From: Candidatus Saccharicenans subterraneus
Lineage (GTDB): Bacteria; Acidobacteriota; Aminicenantia; Aminicenantales; Saccharicenantaceae
Length of the DNA stretch: 64,000 bases
Direction: 5' to 3'
Assembly: GCA_003426165.1 (NCBI GenBank)
Contig: QUAH01000006.1
Location: 62,001 to 126,000, forward strand
Position numbers and translations under genes: made by a program. Positions 1 through 9,391 of this stretch are shown here, piece after piece; within the stretch, counting starts at the first letter, position 1; each line of letters starts with the position of its first letter. Under the pieces are notes generated by a model, which worked only from the letters and a program-made list of their open reading frames with translations, did not search any database and was not told where the DNA came from.

Positions 1-1568
1 GAGACAAATGACGGGTGTAGGGCCCGGCTTATACGAACCACGGCCACCTCGGCCGCGGACGGGAAACTCCTGGCCCGGGCTGATTCAATTGCCAGTTCCC
101 GCAGCAGCTGTCGGGCATCGTATTGCTCCCTGAAAAACTTGCGGTCGATGGCCCGCGCCCAGCGCTGCCGCTGGGAATGGAGGCCGGTCGCCAGTCCGAG
201 CACCACCAGATATATCCAGCCCCTGATTTTAAGAATTTCAATGAAGGGCTGGTTGCCGTGAACCAGGAGGTCGGCAACCAGGACAATACCCAGGACGGGA
301 ACGACTGCCAGCAGGGCTCCCCTGGCCAGCGCATACCGCAGGCCTTGACGGACGAGGAGTTTGATGTCAAGCAGATGATGTTTTAAGATCGAATAAGCAA
401 ATGAAAGTGGAAAGAATATAAATATCACAGCAATCATAACGTCCGGCACCCCGGAAGCCAGCCAGCGAAATAGACCCGGCGGCCAGTTCGACTCCCAGAT
501 GATATACCTCAAGACACCGGGGAGAACTCCGACGGCTCCCCCGACCAATAACACCCGAAGACGCCGCCTCTCATTCAGGTCCTTAAGCTGGAAATAATTG
601 AAGATCAAAGCCAGCAGGGAAGCCAGAAAATACAGGCCAAGTATCCTGACCGGCCGAATAGCTAATATCTCATGACCGAAGGCCTGAGCGGGCCTGTAAA
701 CCAGGTTAAAGACATAGATGAGATAACCGGGCACCCAGGTCAGGGCGGGCAACCAGATTGCCAGAAGCAGCCAGGACCGGCGGAACAAAGGACGCGGGAA
801 GAGGGCAAAAAAAGTCAGCATGATCGGCCCGACTGAAAATGAAGCCAATCTGGGCAGCCATAGAAGAGCACCCAGCAGAATGGGAAGTTTTCTCCAGATG
901 GCCGCCCCTCCCCAGGGCAACGAGTCCCACCAGGCCATGCTGATAGACAACGAAGCCAGGGCCAGGGCTCCCAGCAAGGCCAGCCGTTCACCCGGTTTTT
1001 TAAAGGCTATAAAAAGGGCAGTAATCAGCAAAAAAAAGGAGACCGCCTGCCAGATGATAAAAGGGGTTCGCGAGGCAGACCTGACCCGCTCGACTTTTAC
1101 CAGAAACTCAAGGCGCTGTCCGCCACGTTCCACACCAAAGCTGTGGCTTCGGCCGGTTTCAAGGTTGGCCACCATGGCCCCAAAATCCGTGACCGTTCTT
1201 AGCGGATATCCATCGAACGACAGGAGGAGGTCTCCCGTCCTTAGACCGGCCCTTTCGGCCGGAGTTCCTGGAGAGACCTCAATTTTAAGTAGGCCTCGCT
1301 CCTGACCGGGGAGCATCCAAAAACCGGGCACCTTCGGCCCCAGCAACACGCAGTAAACCTGGAAGAGGTAGTAGCACACAAAAACAATCGCCGCCAGGAA
1401 AAGCCACCAGTGCCGGCCGGGCCTGAATTTGTGCCGAAATGATTTGCCCTGGCCTGATGGAGATGAGGACAGATTTTCCCTCGCAGATTTTCTGGCTGCA
1501 TTGTTTCCCATTATGCGGAGAGCCACAGATGACCAGAACCCGGGAAGACGGGACACCCGGGACATCAT
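1..1568 (-). CDS. Membrane signalling protein with PDZ domain (C-terminus cut off by window edge)
   Basis: The minus frame stays open from the left edge to an ATG-ATG pair at 1568 preceded by GGAGG at 8 nt, giving 522 visible codons. The product has a short cytoplasmic N-terminus and a first membrane helix at about residues 49-68 (HWWLFLAAIVFVCYY). A PDZ domain follows at about 90-170 (SPGTPAERAGLRTGDLLLSF), then roughly eight hydrophobic segments. After the last helix comes a linker of the type RWARAIDRKFFREQYDAR, with HHLLDIKLLVRQGLRY before it. In known families such linkers join a multi-TM sensor to a GAF, histidine kinase or PP2C/SpoIIE output domain. That output domain lies outside the window, so kinase versus phosphatase cannot be decided. 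A second ATG at 1511 is possible but has no comparable ribosome site. Confidence 0.85.
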   Translation of the reverse strand, partial: MMSRVSRLPGFWSSVALRIMGNNAARKSARENLSSSPSGQGKSFRHKFRPGRHWWLFLAAIVFVCYYLFQVYCVLLGPKVPGFWMLPGQERGLLKIEVSPGTPAERAGLRTGDLLLSFDGYPLRTVTDFGAMVANLETGRSHSFGVERGGQRLEFLVKVERVRSASRTPFIIWQAVSFFLLITALFIAFKKPGERLALLGALALASLSISMAWWDSLPWGGAAIWRKLPILLGALLWLPRLASFSVGPIMLTFFALFPRPLFRRSWLLLAIWLPALTWVPGYLIYVFNLVYRPAQAFGHEILAIRPVRILGLYFLASLLALIFNYFQLKDLNERRRLRVLLVGGAVGVLPGVLRYIIWESNWPPGLFRWLASGVPDVMIAVIFIFFPLSFAYSILKHHLLDIKLLVRQGLRYALARGALLAVVPVLGIVLVADLLVHGNQPFIEILKIRGWIYLVVLGLATGLHSQRQRWARAIDRKFFREQYDARQLLRELAIESARARSFPSAAEVAVVRISRALHPSFV

Positions 1569-2061
1569 CAGGACCACCTCCCTCAACGATGACCGAACAT
1601 GGCCACTATCCGGCCGGAGCCAAGAAGAATGGGCTGGTCCACCTCACAGGGCTGAGCTCTTGACAAAGGGCTCTGCTCATCTAATAACTTCCCAGGCGCC
1701 GGAAGGAATCAAGAGAATTCTGCCGGTGGCAAGGTTTGGCCCGATTCAAAAATACCAGTAACTATGTCTTTCGTGCCCTTGACCTGTTATCAGTCTAACC
1801 CTGTCCTGTCACCCAAGTCAAGAAAAATTGGCCGGCCACTTTCTTGAAAAGACATAGGCCACAACCGGAAAAACATAAAAAGCTCAGCCGGCGCTTCTAA
1901 AGTTGTTATCATCTTATAAGATGTTGAATAAAAACCCTGTCCACAGGCACCGTTGGTTAGCATCGCGAAAAAGGACTTCTGTGGCTGAACAAGGCACATA
2001 TTGATAAACCAGATTGATTATCATTAAGAACTCGTCTGAGTTGTGGCTTTATCAAAAAGAA
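1569..2061. other. Intergenic stretch, no gene recognised
   Basis: The stretch between the PDZ gene and the SRP RNA shows no convincing gene. It holds a candidate promoter for the PDZ gene (1792-1821), the U-rich end of the SRP RNA transcript, and a 24-codon minus-strand frame (1606-1680) too weak to call. Confidence 0.5.
1792..1821 (-). promoter_or_regulatory. Candidate sigma-70 promoter for the PDZ protein gene
   Basis: On the minus strand TTGACT (1816-1821) is separated by 18 bases from TAGACT (1792-1797). It would give a leader of about 218 nt before the ATG at 1568. The -10 box is imperfect. Confidence 0.35.
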
Positions 2062-2341
<280 letters not shown>

Positions 2342-2347
2342 AGCTTG

Positions 2348-2356
2348 ATTATATCA
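2348..2356 (-). promoter_or_regulatory. Extended -10 promoter of the SRP RNA
   Basis: TGATATAAT on the minus strand is a consensus extended -10 (TGn plus TATAAT). Its last base is 7 nt before position 2341, where the terminal SRP helix begins. No good -35 box is seen at 17 nt, which fits an extended -10 promoter. Confidence 0.7.
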
Positions 2357-2408
2357 TATTTTACCCGGGTAATCGGGCAAAGACTGAGATTTTATTGTCG
2401 TTTAATGT

Positions 2409-2990
2409 TTATTTTTTCTTTACTTCCTGGATCATCGGAATCATTTTGGGAGAAATCCCATAGGTCTCCAGGAAAACTCGCCCGTTGGTCACATCAAACT
2501 GAATCTGGGCATCCTCATAGAACCGGCCTTCCCCCTTCCCTTTTTCATTCAGTCTGAGCTCCATTACCATAAAATAGTAGCGGCCGATGCCGAGCTGAGT
2601 CCCCTGCGACCAGGGCTCCCGCCGGAAAACCAGGATTACTTTTTTCTTTCCATCCTCTTCCTGCTGAACCTGAGCCATATGAATGGTGAGGTTATATCCC
2701 CGGGCATACAGGAAGCGGACCGCACCTTTTTTAGTGGCCTTAAATAAATTCAAAAAAGCTTCGACTCCTGACCCGGCCATAGCCTCACTAAACTGCATTA
2801 CCTCATCGGGAGTTGTCCAGGAGTCCACTTCGATCAATATTTCCACGGCCGGCGGTTCTATCGGCGCTCTCTCCGTTAACATCCGTCCACGGAAGACATC
2901 TTTGGCCAGGGCCGGGCCCGCCAGCCAGCAGATCACGCTGATAAAAATAAAACCGGCTTTAATAATGCCCTTTCGCTTCTCGATGGTCAT
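2409..2990 (-). CDS. Secreted protein of unknown function
   Basis: A protein of 193 residues that I do not recognise. The ATG at 2990 is chosen because GGGAGG lies 7 nt upstream; a TTG two codons earlier would sit directly on that site. The N-terminus is a signal peptide (basic MTIEKRK, a hydrophobic run to about residue 24, then cleavage near GPALA). The mature part is a mixed alpha/beta sequence without cysteine pairs. It contains VEILIEVDSWTTPDEVMQF near its start and FDVTNGRVFLETYGISPKM near its end, the latter resembling a strand-rich C-terminal motif. It is probably periplasmic. It lies alone between the SRP RNA and the M14 peptidase, in the same direction as the latter but about 265 nt away. 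Confidence 0.75.
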   Translation of the reverse strand: MTIEKRKGIIKAGFIFISVICWLAGPALAKDVFRGRMLTERAPIEPPAVEILIEVDSWTTPDEVMQFSEAMAGSGVEAFLNLFKATKKGAVRFLYARGYNLTIHMAQVQQEEDGKKKVILVFRREPWSQGTQLGIGRYYFMVMELRLNEKGKGEGRFYEDAQIQFDVTNGRVFLETYGISPKMIPMIQEVKKK

Positions 2991-3255
2991 AATCAAACCT
3001 CCCGCAACCTAACTTTTTTTCCCAAAATTTATCCAGGTGATTTAATAAGCCTTGAAATAAGAGCCGAGCTGGCTTCGCCGTCGTTAAGAACACGAACCCT
3101 GTCCTGGTTAGCCACCGCCATAGCCGCCGAATTTCGTTTCGCGGCCATTCAGGTTGCCGCCATCTTATTGTTATAGCAGTCAGCAGGAGCAAATCTTTCT
3201 CGGCCTGCCCACCCGGCCACAATAATTCTGTTTCTCAGCTTATATGCATCTATTC

Positions 3256-5853
3256 TTACATTCCTTCCGGGTAGAAAATGGCATTCAGCAGGAACTTGTA
3301 GGTGCCATGACTCTGGGCCCGGTGTTGAGCCCGAATTCCAATCAGGGCAATATGTCCCTTCTTGAGCCTGGTATCCACCACCGCCGCTTTCCGGGCCAGG
3401 TAATCCTCACCGAGCAGCCAGCCGCTCATCAGGAGGCCATCTTCTGGATAATAGGCCACAACCTTTCGGTCCCAGTCGACGGGCGGGGTCCAGGTCTCGA
3501 AGGCCAGGCTCTGGGAAAAGATGGCCCCGACTTCTTCCTCAAAACCAAAGCCCAGCGGTGAAGTATTATCCACCTTGAGCCTGAGAATGGAGGTGGGACA
3601 GAAGAATCTGGTGCGGTCAACTCCGCTCAGGGCATTCCTGGCCGGGGCACCCAGTTCCCGGGTAGCCAGTTCTGTGGCCTGGTTCAGGGTGACCAACATG
3701 CCGCCCTCTTCCACAAAGGCCTTGACCGCGTCCACCCCTTCTTTGTCAATGCCGCCCTCGTACTCGGGTGGAGTGGTCCCGGCCCTGAAGAAGCGGGCGA
3801 ATTCAGACTGCTGACCGGGGCGACCGGTCTTGATGACGTCAACATTTTCACTGGCGAAGATCAGCACGTCAAAGTTCGATTTAAGGTTAACCTTTTTGTC
3901 CTTCGTGCCCTTGAAATCTTTATTGTGGAGAACGGTGTATTCCAGGCCCAGGTCATCCAGCATGTACCTGGTCCAGCCTTCGTCCATGTTGCCACGCCAG
4001 GACTGGTAGATGGCAAGGCGTGGGAACTTAACGGCGGCTTTATCCAGCCCGCTTATATCAGAAAGCCCCTTCAACGGAACCGGCCATCTGGCCAGCAGGT
4101 TGTCCAGGGTTTTCCTGGCTTCGACGGAATTCTTGACGATAAAAGTTCCCGGAGGCAGGACTCCTTCGGAACTTTTTACCTCTGTCTTTGACCTCCAGAC
4201 TTCCGCTTTATTTTTGAGGAGACCGAAAGCCACCGCGTAGGAAGCATTCAGCCGCGGGTCGAGCAGGAGATAGGCAGAATCTGGCACCGCGGACTTCGGG
4301 TATTCTACCTTGGCAACCATGGTCAGTGGCACTTCAAACGGTTTATCTATCTGTTCGCAGCGAACCCCCATCTGAAGCGGCAGTGTCCAGGCAGCATTAT
4401 CGTAGGGCGGAACTGGCGGACCGCCCGGGTACTGTCTCAGGTCCGGGTACTTCTGTCTTTCCAGCAGGGCCCAGGCATAAGCCTTGTAGGGCTGCGCGGT
4501 CAGGACCACAAAGGAACCGGCCGGGAAGTATTTCCCGTCGGCTATGAAATCCCTGGTGGCCTGGTGCACTTCCACCCCGCCAAACTGGAGTATTTCGACC
4601 ATCTTCAGGGCAGTCAGGTAATCCGGTTGATCCTTGGAAATGACAAAGGCATAGGGCTGATTCTTCTCGCGGACTTCTATGCTCTGCTTGGCCATCAAGT
4701 ATGAATTGAACAGGAAATCCTCGCGGTGCATCCAGGCCGTCTTGAGCAGGCTCTTGGACAGGACCAGCTCGTAATCCACGATGTCGCGTAGCCGCCACCA
4801 GCCACCCGGCCAGGGGTCGATGAAATCCATGCGCTTCTCATAATATTCATTCGGAACTTCGGTGGGCTCAATATAAATGGGGCTGGCCAGCCGCACCGAG
4901 GCCGCCTCGCTCAGCAGCCCGATCACGTTGTGCAGCCAGGAGGTGTCGTCGCAGGCCCCGATCCACCAGCCGGTATAGCTCCGGCCATGAACCACGCCCT
5001 TATAACCATGTTTCTGCAGGTCGTAGGCCATGTTTATTCCGCAGAGGTTGACACTGCGCCACAGGAGCGGCTGGACGTTGGGTAGCGGCGGATCCATGAA
5101 GGGTGGGACGAAGATACGGGCTCCGTTTGAGCCCATCTGGTGTTCGTCGATGTGTATCTGGGGAAACCAGTCATGGTAGAGCACCCTGGTCACCGCCCTG
5201 GTCTCGGCCAGGTTGAACATGAAGAAGTCGCGGTTGTTATCATGCCCGGCGTAGGGATGATATAGCCACGGCATGTTACTGCCTTCAAATTTGGTCCCGA
5301 GATATTTGCGATACCAATCAACTACCATCTGGTGGCCGTCGGGGTTTATGGTTGGCACCAGCAATAAAATTACATCCTTCAGGGCCCGGTTGACATCGAA
5401 AAAGCCCTTTCCGGTCACCAGGTCATAGGCCAGCTCCATGGACATCTGGGAAGCGGCAATCTCGGTGGAGTGAAGGGAACAGGTTATGAGCAAGATGGTC
5501 TTTCCTTCCCGGGCCAGCTGCCTGGCCTGGTCCTCGCTCAGTCCGCGCGCTTCCTTGAGCCGGCGGGCAATGTCCCGATAGCGGTCAAGATTTTTCATGT
5601 TTTCTTCGTCGGTGATGATGGCCATGACCATGTCCTTGCCCAGAGTGGTCTTCCCGATGTTGACCAGGGTCAGCCGGGACGATTCTTTGTCAAGCAGCTC
5701 AAAATAGGCCTTAATCTGGTTGTAATCAGCCAGCTGGCGGTCGGCACCCGGTTTGTGTCCGAGGAATTTCTCGGGCGGGGTTTGGGCCAGGGCTGTCAGA
5801 GAACATATGAGCAGAATCATAATGACGATGGCCGGCTTATTTATTTTAGGCAT
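3256..5853 (-). CDS. Secreted M14-family zinc carboxypeptidase
   Basis: A protein of 865 residues that starts with a signal peptide (hydrophobic residues 8-23, cleavage after ALA). The M14 peptidase domain spans about 40-390. Zinc ligands are visible as the HSTE motif (H128, E131) and a later histidine in HIDEHQMG (about 238). The substrate-binding pair is seen in NNRDF (N206, R208), and PTINPDGH fits the family. The long C-terminal part (about 400-865) resembles the glutamine-amidotransferase-like region found in large bacterial M14 proteins, with no catalytic assignment possible by eye. AAGGAGG precedes the ATG. It probably trims peptides in the periplasm or outside the cell, as expected for a protein-degrading organism. 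Confidence 0.9.
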   Translation of the reverse strand: MPKINKPAIVIMILLICSLTALAQTPPEKFLGHKPGADRQLADYNQIKAYFELLDKESSRLTLVNIGKTTLGKDMVMAIITDEENMKNLDRYRDIARRLKEARGLSEDQARQLAREGKTILLITCSLHSTEIAASQMSMELAYDLVTGKGFFDVNRALKDVILLLVPTINPDGHQMVVDWYRKYLGTKFEGSNMPWLYHPYAGHDNNRDFFMFNLAETRAVTRVLYHDWFPQIHIDEHQMGSNGARIFVPPFMDPPLPNVQPLLWRSVNLCGINMAYDLQKHGYKGVVHGRSYTGWWIGACDDTSWLHNVIGLLSEAASVRLASPIYIEPTEVPNEYYEKRMDFIDPWPGGWWRLRDIVDYELVLSKSLLKTAWMHREDFLFNSYLMAKQSIEVREKNQPYAFVISKDQPDYLTALKMVEILQFGGVEVHQATRDFIADGKYFPAGSFVVLTAQPYKAYAWALLERQKYPDLRQYPGGPPVPPYDNAAWTLPLQMGVRCEQIDKPFEVPLTMVAKVEYPKSAVPDSAYLLLDPRLNASYAVAFGLLKNKAEVWRSKTEVKSSEGVLPPGTFIVKNSVEARKTLDNLLARWPVPLKGLSDISGLDKAAVKFPRLAIYQSWRGNMDEGWTRYMLDDLGLEYTVLHNKDFKGTKDKKVNLKSNFDVLIFASENVDVIKTGRPGQQSEFARFFRAGTTPPEYEGGIDKEGVDAVKAFVEEGGMLVTLNQATELATRELGAPARNALSGVDRTRFFCPTSILRLKVDNTSPLGFGFEEEVGAIFSQSLAFETWTPPVDWDRKVVAYYPEDGLLMSGWLLGEDYLARKAAVVDTRLKKGHIALIGIRAQHRAQSHGTYKFLLNAIFYPEGM

Positions 5854-5888
5854 CTTAAAAACCTCCTTCTCGTTTCATTTATTTTAAC

Positions 5889-5917
5889 TTTTTACCACCC
5901 TGAAAAATTCCCGTCAA
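5889..5917 (-). promoter_or_regulatory. Candidate promoter of the M14 peptidase gene
   Basis: On the minus strand TTGACG (5912-5917) and TAAAAA (5889-5894) are 17 bases apart. The predicted start point is about 30 nt before the ATG. Confidence 0.55.
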
Positions 5918-6252
5918 CTTAATTTTTGAAGGGAAATTTTTCGATTGGTCCTGAATCGGGCATTCGGCTTAACCGCATGATGGAAGTACATATTTTAGAC
6001 AACACAAGTGGGAGTCAGGCCAGACAGGGCGGGACAGAAAAAATAAATAAATTTCCGTGGACTTGGGACAGAATATTCTTGCTTTAGCTGATCAGGGTAC
6101 AATTAAGACTACATTGCAGGATCACGGAACCGGTCCTGTATCAACAATTGAAGCAGGCTTTTGGAAGATTGGCCCGGGTCAATGTTCGGGTAAAATATCT
6201 ACTTGGAATCAAGGCCTCTAATCCTGGCCAGAGACCGCGTTTTTCACGCTAA
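5918..6252. other. Intergenic stretch, nothing recognised
   Basis: The remainder of the roughly 400-nt gap between the M14 peptidase start and the end of the metallopeptidase gene holds no reading frame with a ribosome site, no RNA motif and no strong hairpin that I can see. Confidence 0.5.
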
Positions 6253-6942
6253 CTAATCGCGGGACTGGCGGATTAAAATCATTCGCAGCAGCTGGATGGC
6301 TGCCATGGCCGTCGAGGCCACGTAGGTCATGGCCGCGGCCTTGAGCACGGAGCGGGCCCCATTCAGCTCAGCCGCATTCAGAAAGCCGCGTTCCCGGAGA
6401 ATGGCCAGGGCCCTCCTGGAAGCATCGAATTCCACCGGCAGGGTGATTACCGTGAACAGGACGGCTGCGCTGAACAGGAGAATGCCGATGTCCATCAAGA
6501 CCTTGGTCCCGCCGCCGCTGAAAATCAGGCCAATGAAAAACAGCGGGAAGGCCAGGTTGGACCCGATGCTGGCAATCGGGTAGAAGGCATTGCGCATCAT
6601 CAGGAAAGAATACTTCTGGGCATGCTGGATGGCATGACCGGCCTCATGGGCGGCCACCCCCAGGGCGGCGATGGAAGTGCTGTGATAGACACTGTCAGAA
6701 AGACGCAACACCTTTTTGCGCGGGTCATAATGGTCGGTCAGGTGCCCGGGCACCCGCTCGATCTGGACATCGCTGGCCGGGCTGTAGCGTAGGATTTCGG
6801 AAACGGCTTCGGCCGCGGTCAGCCTGGAAGCGGAGGAAACCTGGCTGAACCGGGTGAAGGTGCTTTTCACCTTGCTCTGGGCATACAGGGCAAAGATCAG
6901 GGCTGGAATCAACAGCCAGAAAGTATAATCAAAATAAAACAT
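6253..6942 (-). CDS. Membrane zinc metallopeptidase, YugP/DUF2268-like (Zn_peptidase_2)
   Basis: A protein of 229 residues. One membrane helix lies at about 5-22, and three more hydrophobic segments follow the active site (about 115-140, 145-168 and 195-220). The zinc-binding motif HEAGH is at H99-E100-H103, followed by AIQHAQKYSFLMMRN as in the YugP family. The preceding sequence LTDHYDPRKKVLRLSDSVY is also typical of that family. These proteins are annotated as neutral zinc metallopeptidases of the cytoplasmic membrane; substrates are not established. It is transcribed in the same direction as the ACT-domain gene upstream, 66 nt away, and could share its transcript. Confidence 0.9.
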   Translation of the reverse strand: MFYFDYTFWLLIPALIFALYAQSKVKSTFTRFSQVSSASRLTAAEAVSEILRYSPASDVQIERVPGHLTDHYDPRKKVLRLSDSVYHSTSIAALGVAAHEAGHAIQHAQKYSFLMMRNAFYPIASIGSNLAFPLFFIGLIFSGGGTKVLMDIGILLFSAAVLFTVITLPVEFDASRRALAILRERGFLNAAELNGARSVLKAAAMTYVASTAMAAIQLLRMILIRQSRD

Positions 6943-7008
6943 CTTAATTTCCTCCCGATTAATTCATTTTAGCCGAAAAATGCGATTTGTAAACGGGCCA
7001 GGAACAGG

Positions 7009-7410
7009 TCAGGGCTTCTGGGCCATGCTTTCCAGGATCTTCATTGCCCGGTCGATGTTGGAGACATCCATGACCACGGCCACCCTGTCGCCGGTCTGGC
7101 TCAGGGTCCCGTAGCAGTACTCTATGTTTATCCCTTCATCGCCGATCCTGGTGGCTACCTCTCCCAGGGCCCCGGGTTTGTTGTCCAGATGGATGAGCAG
7201 GACATCACGCATGTCGGTGGTGTAGTTCAGCTTGTTAAGGACCTTGATGGCCTTGTTAAGGTTCTTGGTATATATCTTGGCTGAATCCTGGAAGACCCCG
7301 ATGGCTTCAACGTTTATCTCGTTCTCGGCCAGCTGGCAAAGAAGCTCGCCCAGCACTGAAGGTTTATTCTCCAGAAGGACAAAGATTTCAGTTATTCTTT
7401 CAAAGTCCAT
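7009..7410 (-). CDS. Tandem ACT-domain protein
   Basis: A protein of 133 residues made of two ACT domains (about 5-68 and 70-131). Each opens with the typical strand and loop LENKPSVLGELLCQLAENEINVEAI and LDNKPGALGEVATRIGDEGINIEY, here abbreviated by their cores KPSVLGEL and KPGALGEV. There is no catalytic domain. Stand-alone double ACT proteins usually bind amino acids and act as regulators, but the ligand cannot be read from sequence. Two ATG codons lie in tandem; the second (7410) stands 5 nt after GGAGG and is preferred over the one at 7413. The upstream gap to glcD is about 310 nt, so it probably has its own promoter. Confidence 0.88.
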   Translation of the reverse strand: MDFERITEIFVLLENKPSVLGELLCQLAENEINVEAIGVFQDSAKIYTKNLNKAIKVLNKLNYTTDMRDVLLIHLDNKPGALGEVATRIGDEGINIEYCYGTLSQTGDRVAVVMDVSNIDRAMKILESMAQKP

Positions 7411-7722
7411 CATAACCTCCGAATGCTATTTATTCCCCTGTAAATAGCCTGCCTTTTTTATTTAACGCAAAATCATGATGATTTCAACAAATATTTTTCC
7501 CCGGACCCGGGCCCTGTTTTTTCGGTGTTTTTGCCTTCATATGATTGCCCCGCTTATGAACAGGCAACCAATTTCAGGAGAAAAGATGCCCTGTGGTTTT
7601 AGGGGATCTTTTTTCTTGAATCCTGGCCGGCCTCTATTGACCTCAGGCCGGCCGACCATCGGGAGCCAGGCTCAGGCCGGGAAAAAGATCAGGAAATATC
7701 TTGGGTATTCCCTTCCGTTTCT
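7411..7722. other. Intergenic stretch with one inverted repeat
   Basis: No gene is seen between the ACT protein and the GlcD-like gene. The only structure noticed is the GGCCGGCC inverted repeat at 7625-7653. Confidence 0.5.
7625..7653. repeat. Inverted repeat, 9-bp arms
   Basis: GGCCGGCCT (7625-7633) and AGGCCGGCC (7645-7653) can form a hairpin with an 11-nt loop about 70 nt beyond the end of the GlcD-like gene. No clear U-tract follows on either strand, so a terminator role is uncertain. Confidence 0.45.
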
Positions 7723-9141
7723 TTAATCGAATATTTTGCCCGGATTAAGGATGTGGAGGGGGTCCAGAGCCTGCTTTATTCTCTTCATCAGCTCGATCTG
7801 GGCGGGCTCCAGCGACAGTGGCAAGTATTTCTTCTTATAGAGCCCTATTCCATGTTCACCCGAAATGACACCGCCCCGAAGACCGGCATCTCGGAAAAGC
7901 TCCTGCCTGGCCGCTTCCAGCCTGTCCTTAATTTCTTCCAGGTTGAGCGGCACCATCTGCCCATTCTCATACCGGGCCTTCATCAGGTGGGAATGGACGT
8001 TGCCGTCCCCGGCATGACCGAAAACCGGGAGCCACAGGTCATACTTCCTGGCCACCTCCTGGATTTTCCTGACATGGCCCGGAATTTCGGAACGCGGTAC
8101 GCAGATGTCCAGGATGTCCACGGTTTCCTTCTTGATGGCCTCATAGATCTCCGAGCGAATCTTGAGGACCTCGGCCTGCTTGGCCGGGGTATCGGCCACG
8201 AAAACATCGATGGCCCCGTTTTCCAGGACCACGTCGGCTATCTGGTCGGTCAGCCGGCCGAGGTCATCTTCCGAAGGAGAATCCACAATGACCATCAGGT
8301 GAACTTCCCCCTGGTGGCTGGGCCAGCTGAGGTTCAGGTGGCGCTCGCTGAGGCTGATGACATCCAGCCCGACAAACTCCACGGCCATGGGTACTATCCC
8401 TTTTTCAAATATCAGGGGCACGTTATCTATGGCCTGTTCAATGCTGTTGAAGGGAATGACCATGGTCCGGAGAAAAGTCGGCCGGCTCATCACCTGGACG
8501 ATGGCCCTGGTGATGATACCCAGGGTGCCCTCCGAGCCGATAAACAGGTTGACCAGGTTGTAGCCCGTGGAGTTCTTGATCAACTTGCCCCCTGGATGGA
8601 TTACCCGGCCATCAGCCAGGACCACTTCCAGCCCGCGGATGTAATTCCTGATACTTCCATACTTGACCGCCCGGCTGCCCCCGGCATTGGTGGCAATCAT
8701 CCCGCCGAACATGGCCCCCTCATCGCCCGGGTGGGGCGGGAAATAAAAGCCTTCCCTTTCCACCGCCTGGATGAACTCCCCGAGGGTAATTCCAGCCTCG
8801 ACCACGGCCAGCTGGTTCTTGCGGTCCAGCTCCAGGAACCGGTTCATTCTCTGCATGGACAGGACAATTCCCCCATGAACCGGCACGCAACCACCGGCCA
8901 GACCCGTTCCCCCGCCCCGCGGAGTCACCGGGATCCTGTGTTCGGCCGCCAGCTTGAGAATGGCTGAAACTTCACCGGTGCTGCCCGGCCTGACCACCAC
9001 TTCCGGAGAGCAACCGGCCAGCTGAGAAACGTATTCATCGTAAGCATAGCCGCAGACTTCATCCTGGCAGCTCAGAACGTTGTTTTCTCCGGAGATTGCC
9101 ACGAGCTCTTTTATAATTTCCTGGTTGATCTTTCCGTACAT
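7723..9141 (-). CDS. FAD-linked oxidase, GlcD/D-lactate dehydrogenase-like
   Basis: A protein of 472 residues with the complete PCMH flavoprotein layout. The N-terminal FAD-binding domain spans about 35-215 (VVRPGSTGEVSAIL, then VTPRGGGTGLAGG). The C-terminal FAD-linked oxidase domain contains FGHAGDGNVHSH and VISGEHGIGLYKK, the latter near the cofactor. The family oxidises 2-hydroxy acids such as glycolate or D-lactate. The substrate is not decided by these motifs, and no glcE, glcF or iron-sulphur partner is next to it, so electrons must pass elsewhere (for instance to an electron-transfer flavoprotein). The ATG at 9141 lies 6 nt after AAGGG; the TTG two codons earlier has no spacing and is rejected. 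Confidence 0.9.
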   Translation of the reverse strand: MYGKINQEIIKELVAISGENNVLSCQDEVCGYAYDEYVSQLAGCSPEVVVRPGSTGEVSAILKLAAEHRIPVTPRGGGTGLAGGCVPVHGGIVLSMQRMNRFLELDRKNQLAVVEAGITLGEFIQAVEREGFYFPPHPGDEGAMFGGMIATNAGGSRAVKYGSIRNYIRGLEVVLADGRVIHPGGKLIKNSTGYNLVNLFIGSEGTLGIITRAIVQVMSRPTFLRTMVIPFNSIEQAIDNVPLIFEKGIVPMAVEFVGLDVISLSERHLNLSWPSHQGEVHLMVIVDSPSEDDLGRLTDQIADVVLENGAIDVFVADTPAKQAEVLKIRSEIYEAIKKETVDILDICVPRSEIPGHVRKIQEVARKYDLWLPVFGHAGDGNVHSHLMKARYENGQMVPLNLEEIKDRLEAARQELFRDAGLRGGVISGEHGIGLYKKKYLPLSLEPAQIELMKRIKQALDPLHILNPGKIFD

Positions 9142-9391
9142 GGTCAACCCTTTCTGTTAAATTTCCAGCCTTGAGGACTTTATCATACCTGTGACCGGGC
9201 AAATTTTTTGCCTGGCCTGGTCCGGGTTCCGGGATAGCCCGATAATTACCTGCCCTCTATACCCGGCCCTTAGAAATCTGAGCCACGGAGAACTTTTCAT
9301 ATTTTAACTAACCAGCCGGACTGAATTTTCACGGCAGCACTTATCTTAGTTCTCCCGGATAGACCTCTTCACCGGGCCCGGTGGCCAGAAC

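Noticed and set aside
29-370. Minus-strand frame of 113 codons at the left edge
   Set aside because: The correct minus frame here is the continuation of the PDZ membrane protein, which is open to the window edge and contains the family linker; this one is a shadow.
1606-1680. 24-codon minus-strand frame in the leader of the PDZ gene
   Set aside because: It might be an upstream peptide, but its ribosome site is weak and it has no codon run of regulatory interest.
1790-1999. Minus-strand frame of 69 codons between the PDZ gene and the SRP RNA
   Set aside because: It has no ribosome site and no family resemblance, and the region carries the promoter for the PDZ gene.
7753-8967. Plus-strand frame of 404 codons
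   Set aside because: It lies antisense to the GlcD-like gene, whose motifs are certain. Its translation has no recognisable domain and reflects G+C-rich codon bias.
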